DNA of 64,000 bases, from contig JAKJXP020000065.1 of assembly GCA_022225965.2 (NCBI GenBank), positions 70,660 through 134,659 of the forward strand. Reading direction: 5' to 3'. A program made the position numbers and the translations under genes. The number at the start of each line of letters is the position of its first letter. Within the stretch, counting starts at the first letter, position 1. Below are positions 57,901 to 64,000 of this stretch, in pieces. The DNA is from Diatrype stigma. Its lineage: Eukaryota > Ascomycota > Sordariomycetes > Xylariales > Diatrypaceae. The notes under the pieces are model-generated. The model saw nothing but the letters and a program-made list of their open reading frames with translations. It had not been told where the DNA came from and did no database searches.

Positions 57901-60110
57901 GAATTACGGACTTTCCGGTAACTTCAATTAAAATAATTACTTCGTCCTTTCTTTTTTTTCTATAGTATATATCCAATTTATGAAATAAACTTTTTCCGAA
58001 AGTTAAATTACCAAAAAAAATGCCGTTAAAAATAACTCCCGCTAATACTCGAAACGAAATAATACTGCTACCGAATATTAAAAACCGGGCGGTAATTATT
58101 ATATTACGCGAAATCTTCGGTTTTATGTTTTTAATTCCTCGCATTATTAACGGTTTCGAGGAATTATACGTTTTTAATATAGCTATTATCGATTCGGAAA
58201 TATAACAAAAAATATACCCGTAATTTAAGAAGATTATGAATTTATTTCCGTCGATTATTTCTATAAAAAAAAGGTTATGATTTTTATCGTACTCTTTTTG
58301 TAAAGGTTTATTCCTATTAAGGGATAATTTGCTGCCGGCGTTTATTTCCATTAAATAAACGCAGCGCCCTTATTTATTATTTTCGAATTGCTTAAGAAAT
58401 TCGTTAAGGTTACGATCGAACCCTTCATTATTTTGTAACTATTCGGCGGGACTTTTTTCGGAATCGTTTTCGCTATTATTTTCGGCGCCGGCGAAATATA
58501 CGCAAGGCCGCTTATTTCTTTTAAATTTATTAAAAGCTAATCGGAATTTATTATTAATAACGTCCTAATATAGGATTTTCTTAAAGGTAATCTTTTTATC
58601 CGTATTTGCGTATTATATGTCTTTCGGAAATTTCGCCTTTACTTTATAGTCCTTGGTTTAATGGCCTTGCTTGTTATAATTAAAGCACTTGTTATTTTCG
58701 GCTTTTGCGGCGAAGCCTTATTCGGCCGCGGCGTAAACGTTACGGCTTTCGTTACGAAAATCGGCAATTTTTCCGAACCTCGCGGCTTGGAATACGGTAA
58801 TTATTGCGTCCGAAGGCTTTAATTGGATTATGCCGGATTTAACTTATATGGCCCTTATAACGGTTAAGTTATAAAATGGCGCTATTTTTTTTAAAGTTAA
58901 ACGATAACCGAAGGAATGCCGTAAATTTTTTTTTTAATCGCCTAACGGATAATTAATTCGGCTTATTAAATAATTATTTCGACCCTTTATGCGTTATTAA
59001 AATTTTCGAATCGGTCGTTAAGAATTAATTATACGTTAAGCAAGTTATTACGTAACGTATTAATAAGAATCTTTTTCGCCGAATAATTATCGCAAATGTT
59101 TTTCGATATTTTATAAAAGGCTTTATAAATACGTTTTGCGAAATTTATTATATTTTTATCCTAATACGGAAATAACGTTACGAAATAAATTAACGCTTCC
59201 AAAAAGGCATTATAATCGTTTAAAACTTAAAGAATATACTTTACGAACGTTATTTAATTAGGTTTGTTATTGCGAATATATATTTTTACTTATTAAAAAT
59301 CGCCGATAAATTCGCCCGCAATTCGATATATTTAAAAATCGTATAAAACCAGTATTGCTAAAAGGCGTTTTTGGATTTCCTTTAGCTTTTTTAAGACTTA
59401 ACCGTCGATTCAAACCAAGCGAAGATTTAAAGATATCGTTACTTTGTTTTTCGCCTTTATATGGGCCATTTCCGTAACGTCGCCCGAAAATATAACCGGG
59501 GGCCATACCTTTTTTATTCGTTCCTGCTGCGAAATTTAAACGTAATTCGCAATAAACGGCACGTATATTATATTAATTTTTCTTTTCGTTCATTATTCGT
59601 TATAATAAAATGAACGCCAAATATACGGCATATATTAGTTTTAATCGAATTCGGCCGATTTGCGAAAATTAATTAGCGATTTTATGTTACCGGCAATGGC
59701 CGTTTTTTCGGTATTAAACGTGGGCTGTTATTATTATTAAATCCATTCGCTTTTTTAACGAAATTGTTAATTCGGCGTTTCGATTTTTTTGCCCTTAAGC
59801 TTAATATCGAAATACGCGATTATTTTCGCAATTTTACCTATTAAGTAATTTAGATTATTTTCCATCGAGGTGTTTTTTCGTTCGATATTTTCGAATTTTT
59901 TGTCGAGAAGTTCGTATAATATGCCGTCTTTTTGGGCGGCCTTCGCATCCGTAAGGGATTCGGCGAAGGTGCCGCTTTGGGCCGGAACGTCCTTGGGCTG
60001 TTTCCCCGTATTGGCGCTACTTTTTGCTATCGTCGGTTATCGGAAAGAATTCGTAAAAAAATAAAGTAAATTTTGCGTTATTGGCGTTAATTTATAAAAA
60101 TAGCTATTTA

Positions 60111-60295
60111 TGCTTTTACGTCCGGTTTTTCGAACCTTTAAGGAATTACTGCTATTAATAATTCACTTAGGATTATATTAAAGGTCCGGATTAGTTATTG
60201 AATTAAAGCTAATTACAGTTGTGCGCTTTAAGCTGCTAGAATTCTATATTCCGATTTTCCGATCCTTGGCATTATGGGGAATGCCCGGATTTACA
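60111..60295 (-). repeat. Gypsy LTR (5' LTR of the minus-strand element)
   Basis: 185 bp, starts TGCTTTTACG and ends GGATTTACA; differs from the partner by C/T and G/A changes, concentrated at its inner end. Confidence 0.9.
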
Positions 60296-61732
60296 GCATT
60301 GGGAGGCGCCCTTAATGAGATCTCAATCATTCCTGTCTCATACATAATGAGATACGAGGGCTTGGCTTTCATTCATCATGCATCTACTTAATCATTGGAC
60401 GCATGTAGATGTAGATAAGAGACGGACGACGTTTGTTTTTCGTTCAACATTCCCAGCTAACTTGATATGATGCTGGTTCTCCACATGGGATAGCTTTAAT
60501 TACTGCTATCGTACACACGAATCTCCAACTCCGGCCTAGATCTCCAGATTCCCGCACTATTCTGTGTAGCGGGAGGCTTCGTTGCCCTTATCAAGACTTG
60601 CTGGCTTGCTGACTTGTCTGGCTTGTTGGACTTGATGGTTGTGTGACGACTCGTCACTACATTGAGTTTGAAGTGGTGCAACGAATGGCGACGTAATCCA
60701 TTCGATGCCGTGGTCATTACATCAGAACAGCAGCTCTACAGCCAATGAAAGCATGCGAATCTACGACAAACTGCAGGTGGCTGTCTAAGTCCCTATGGAA
60801 TGTACTTGTACCTACTACGTCTCCAGGTATTCGGCGAAATTTCATAAGGGGCGTTCTAGGCTCACAACTGGATACCTACATGCATACGTAGTATAATGAT
60901 AAGTCAGCCAGCCTGCTTTGAGCTTTTACTGTTTTATTGATTCCAGACAATCCACATGGAGCTTCGACCTTTCTTATTAAAGGCAGGCATAACTAACAGT
61001 AGAATAAGTGCCTCCTGGAATGCATCTGAACGTGCTTCACCGGATCCAGCAGACAGGCTGACAGGTATGATCAGATGTCTTGTAGGTAGTAGATAGATAT
61101 ACCAAGTAGGATTTAATGGAGCGGGAAATTCTAGAGGGAAAGTATTTGTACCAATATACAGATAATACAGGGACAGGGGAACAGTATGATAAACTCATAG
61201 CTCAACATATCAAGCCGTACCTACTTATGATGCTCATAAAATCCGTCGTTCAATGCAGCATTAAGGATGGTGAGAATGGAAGATGGATCAGGCTTATGCT
61301 ATCTTCATCCGGATTCATCACAGACAATGTCATCGCGGTGTCTAAGAACTTCTTTGACCGCAAGGCCTTTGTCCGGGAGCAACCTCAACTTACCACAATG
61401 CAGTAAGAATGTTTGCGATCGTCCAGGGGACCGTTGGGCATTCCTATGTACCACGGATGGAGTCTTGTTGTCCTGCTCCCAGGCAGAGACTGGTCCAAGT
61501 GAACTCCCAACCCAGCGGATAGAGATGCAATCCCGTCACTATCCCCTTCCCTTTCCTCTGCCCCCTTTTTCAAGCTCAAATTCTCTTCACGCTCGCCCCT
61601 ATTTTTGATCGGCTTCGTCTTGCGGCAACGGGACCGGTGACAGAATTTCCAAGAGAGAAAAATAGAGAGATAGGAACAAGGTCAACGAACAAACAAAAAA
61701 GCTTCTACTGAGATCGAGCGCCCTTCCTCACC
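60296..61732. other. Intergenic, no supported gene
   Basis: About 1.4 kb between the Gypsy element and the next gene. A 96-codon frame at 61116-61406 and others have no recognisable family and weak coding bias. Confidence 0.55.
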
Positions 61733-63337
61733 ATGACCTCGAATGTACCGGGCGATCTCGTGAGCGAGACCCAGAACAATTCGGATGGCTACGTGCCGGG
61801 AAACCACTGGGCCACGCCCTACCAATCCAACCACACGCACTTGACCGGGAGCAAAGAGGCCCTGAGGCTGCTGGAGCACGTCAACTGCACCTATCTGTCG
61901 ACGCCGGGGCGGCCGCCGACGCTGCTGGCGCTGAAGCAGCACGCCCAGTCTCTCGCGGTGCTGATCTCCATGATCAACCCGTCCTCAGCGGCGGGCGAGA
62001 TCGACAACGAAAACAAGAACAAGGACACCGACACTGACAAAGACAAAGACGGCGACACGGCGATGGGGGCAGCAACACTACGGGCGTTCAAGAAGAACGA
62101 GGCATTCGACTGGCTCAACAACCTGCTCGCGCACTACGACAGCATCGACCAGGACCACCACCGGCCGCTGAACAGCCTGGCGAACCTGATCCGGCAGAAC
62201 AGCGACATCGAGGGCGTCGAGTACCACTGCCCGCTGGACGCGCTGCCGCTGGTATACGCCGAGGCGAACAAGGAGGCGCAGTACCGCCCGTTCGAGAACC
62301 ACCTGATGCTGCTGATGCACGCCAACGAGTGCCTGGAGCGGCTGGACCACGAGTACTCGGCGATGGGGGGCCTGCTGGCCCTCGTGCCCTCGGACTCGGA
62401 CGCGTCGGCCGAGCACGCCGCGCTGGCGGCCGCCAAGGAGACGCTCGTGGGCCAGTGGCTGCTGCACACGCAGCACCTGACGAGCCGGATGCACGAGCTG
62501 GAGATCGCGTACGCCAACTGCCTGGACCTGCTGGCCAACGAGGCGCTGGTGCCGGCGCAGCACAACAGCGTGCACGGGCCGGACGGGCGGTCCGGGCGCG
62601 AGATCGTCTTCCCGCAGGACCGGTGGGTGCTGGCCAACGCCGGCGAGGACGTCTTCGCCTTCATCCACCAGATGCTGGACAAGAAGGAGGCGGCGCTGGA
62701 GCGGGTGGACCGGGCGCACGCGTCGCGCGGCGTGGTCGGCGAGAGGCTGATGGGGCCCCACGCCGACGACCGCACGCGCGGCATCGTGCACCTGGACTTC
62801 AGCACGCGGTTCTACCGCCTCAAGGGCAGCGGCCACGGGCCCCTGTTCGTGCTGCCCGCGTACGGGGACCGGCCCAGCACGCAGTACACGCGGGACATGG
62901 AGGGGCGGCCGACGGTGGTGACGGTGCCGACGCCGGGGTTCCCGGGGCGGACCAGCGTCTGGGACGCGAAGAACCGCGACAAGGACCGCGTCGTGGCGGC
63001 GCAGTTCACCGAGCTCGCCACGTCGAACCAGAACGTCCGCGCCCTGACCGACCGGCTGGCCCGGCAGACCGACGAGACCGACCGCCAGCGCGCCATCAAC
63101 AACGTCTGGCAGGACTCCGTGACCAACGGCCAGACCATCACCGACCGCATCCGCCAGCTCACCTCCGAGAAGGACGTCGCCGAGAGCACCGTCACCGACC
63201 TCACCCTGCGCGTCCGCGTCCTGGAGAGGCAGCTGGCCCAGTACAAGACGGACACGGCTGCTTACTATGCCTCGCTCGGCAAGACCCCTCCAAGTGGCAG
63301 CAGCAGTACTATCCAACCTCCTCCGCCTACGGTGTAA
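61733..63337 (+). CDS. Fungal protein of unknown function with C-terminal coiled coil
   Basis: Intronless, 534 aa, ATG in good context (TCACCATGACC). Very strong third-position G/C bias supports the frame. Visible parts: an Asn-rich start, an Asp/Lys low-complexity stretch (KNKDTDTDKDKDGDTA, about residues 95-112), then a mostly alpha-helical region with KNEAFDWLNNLLAHYDSID, PFENHLMLLMHANECLERLD and FAFIHQMLDKKEAALERVDRA. A segment STRFYRLKGSGHGPLFVLPAY lies near residues 360-385, and a predicted coiled coil (about 425-515: VRALTDRLARQTDETDRQRA, IRQLTSEKDVAESTV, LRVRVLERQLAQYK) precedes a Pro-rich tail. No signal peptide or membrane helix. I recognise no named domain; it may be a structural or adaptor protein. 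Confidence 0.85.
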   Translation: MTSNVPGDLVSETQNNSDGYVPGNHWATPYQSNHTHLTGSKEALRLLEHVNCTYLSTPGRPPTLLALKQHAQSLAVLISMINPSSAAGEIDNENKNKDTDTDKDKDGDTAMGAATLRAFKKNEAFDWLNNLLAHYDSIDQDHHRPLNSLANLIRQNSDIEGVEYHCPLDALPLVYAEANKEAQYRPFENHLMLLMHANECLERLDHEYSAMGGLLALVPSDSDASAEHAALAAAKETLVGQWLLHTQHLTSRMHELEIAYANCLDLLANEALVPAQHNSVHGPDGRSGREIVFPQDRWVLANAGEDVFAFIHQMLDKKEAALERVDRAHASRGVVGERLMGPHADDRTRGIVHLDFSTRFYRLKGSGHGPLFVLPAYGDRPSTQYTRDMEGRPTVVTVPTPGFPGRTSVWDAKNRDKDRVVAAQFTELATSNQNVRALTDRLARQTDETDRQRAINNVWQDSVTNGQTITDRIRQLTSEKDVAESTVTDLTLRVRVLERQLAQYKTDTAAYYASLGKTPPSGSSSTIQPPPPTV

Positions 63338-64000
63338 ATGTGGCAGGGTTCCCAGCTCACAGTGAACGGGATGTCCGTGCTGTACGGGCAAAGTAGCTTG
63401 GAAGGGTACAGAGACGCCAGGGTAACATAGTTAGTTGTACACAAACTGGTAACAACCGAGAGCGTCTCCCGAAGGTCCGAGGATTGGGATGGATGACTAT
63501 GTATGAGTGCTGGGTTCCTGTTTGACGAGGAGTTGGGACGTCAAACCGCACTGTTTCGGTTGATAGGCAAAGTTTTATTGGTTGTTCGAGTATCCAGTTA
63601 CACAGTTATCGGCTACATAGTTTCCTCGACGGGGGAACATTTCACCCTAGTATGTGTTGTGTCATGTTACGTCGTCCATTATCGCTGTCCTACTGCTTCG
63701 TACATCTTCAAGAATTGATTGTCATATCGAATTTCAGGGTTTCACTGACTTCCCTGGTTGGATTCTCATCTAAGCCCGCTGTATCGTGAGTTGAGCAGAT
63801 AATTACATGCATAAGGTATACTATATAACGGTTGATTTTAAAATCAATGGTCATGCCAAGAAATTAGCCGACAGGCGCTCATCGCTCTTATCATCCCCTA
63901 CTTTCTACCGCATGGCCATGACAATTGATTTTACTTTACTTGATCATCCAAAGACAGGTATTATCATCCAATACCAACCTACATATGAAGTCGCAGTCTC
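63338..64000. other. Intergenic to window end
   Basis: 3' flank of the 534-aa gene; short ORFs only, nothing supported. Confidence 0.6.

Larger units (their letters stand above)
54757..60295 (-). mobile_element. Full-length Ty3/Gypsy LTR retrotransposon, RIP-degraded
   Basis: 185-bp LTRs at 54757-54941 and 60111-60295 bound a 5.5-kb element. GCATTG lies immediately outside both ends, a 5- or 6-bp target-site duplication. On the minus strand the body shows a Gag zinc knuckle (58643-58690: Cys-X2-Tyr-X4-His-X4-Tyr, two of the metal-binding Cys apparently turned to Tyr and one Gln to a stop), a protease region (57824-58351), a reverse transcriptase end at 56813-57070 (FIRKGIFLGFVIFEEKIEAD.., VTEVR-like ITEIRAFINTAGYLRHLI), and RNase H at 56547-56762; integrase should lie further left. 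RT before integrase marks Gypsy. Stop codons and AT enrichment run throughout. Confidence 0.92.

Noticed and set aside
62078..63391. Long antisense frame (437 codons) and an alternative plus frame (62329-63396) over the 534-aa gene
   Set aside because: Both are Arg/Ala/Pro- or Val/Gln-rich translations typical of shadows of a gene with strong third-position GC bias.

Overview
This window is a stretch of a filamentous ascomycete (fungal) chromosome. The evidence is short GT-AG introns, a Zn2Cys6 transcription factor, a HET-domain gene, a nuclear rim protein 1 gene, and three retrotransposons degraded in the pattern of repeat-induced point mutation (RIP: almost purely C-to-T and G-to-A changes, AT-rich, stops everywhere). 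The gene families recall Sordariomycetes, but I cannot fix the species. All exon boundaries were worked out by eye from splice signals, reading phase and family conservation.

Region 1 (1-19,100) is accessory metabolism. After the 3' end of an unrecognised gene come two wrecked secondary-metabolism genes: a DHA2-type MFS transporter pseudogene and the KR/ACP tail of a highly reducing polyketide synthase. Five genes that look intact follow: an alpha/beta hydrolase, a gentisate 1,2-dioxygenase, a 14-TM MFS transporter divergent from a Zn2Cys6 regulator, and an NAD(P)-dependent reductase of the dihydroflavonol-reductase type. Together they look like the surviving half of a cluster that handles a small aromatic compound. 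A pair of direct repeats (about 12.1 and 19.5 kb) brackets the transporter-regulator-reductase block.

Region 2 (19,963-36,744) is a transposon-rich island. A full-length Copia element (154-bp LTRs) and a tyrosine-recombinase retrotransposon with PAT/Ngaro-like split direct repeats, both on the minus strand and RIP-degraded, flank an apparently intact 851-aa HET-domain incompatibility gene.

Region 3 (37,097-52,676) is ordinary chromosome: a 1,682-aa low-complexity protein with two C-terminal membrane helices (two large ORFs joined by one intron), NUR1, the V-ATPase subunit F gene (VMA7), the sterol/lipid-transfer gene NPC2, and a PHM7/CSC1-type membrane protein.

Region 4 (54,757-60,295) is a full-length RIP-degraded Gypsy element with 185-bp LTRs. 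Region 5 holds one GC-rich 534-aa gene of unknown function (61,733-63,337). There are two N-gaps (9,047-9,053 and 36,902-36,910); the first sits in a homopolymer-rich stretch that looks like an assembly artefact. I saw no rRNA, tRNA or CRISPR.
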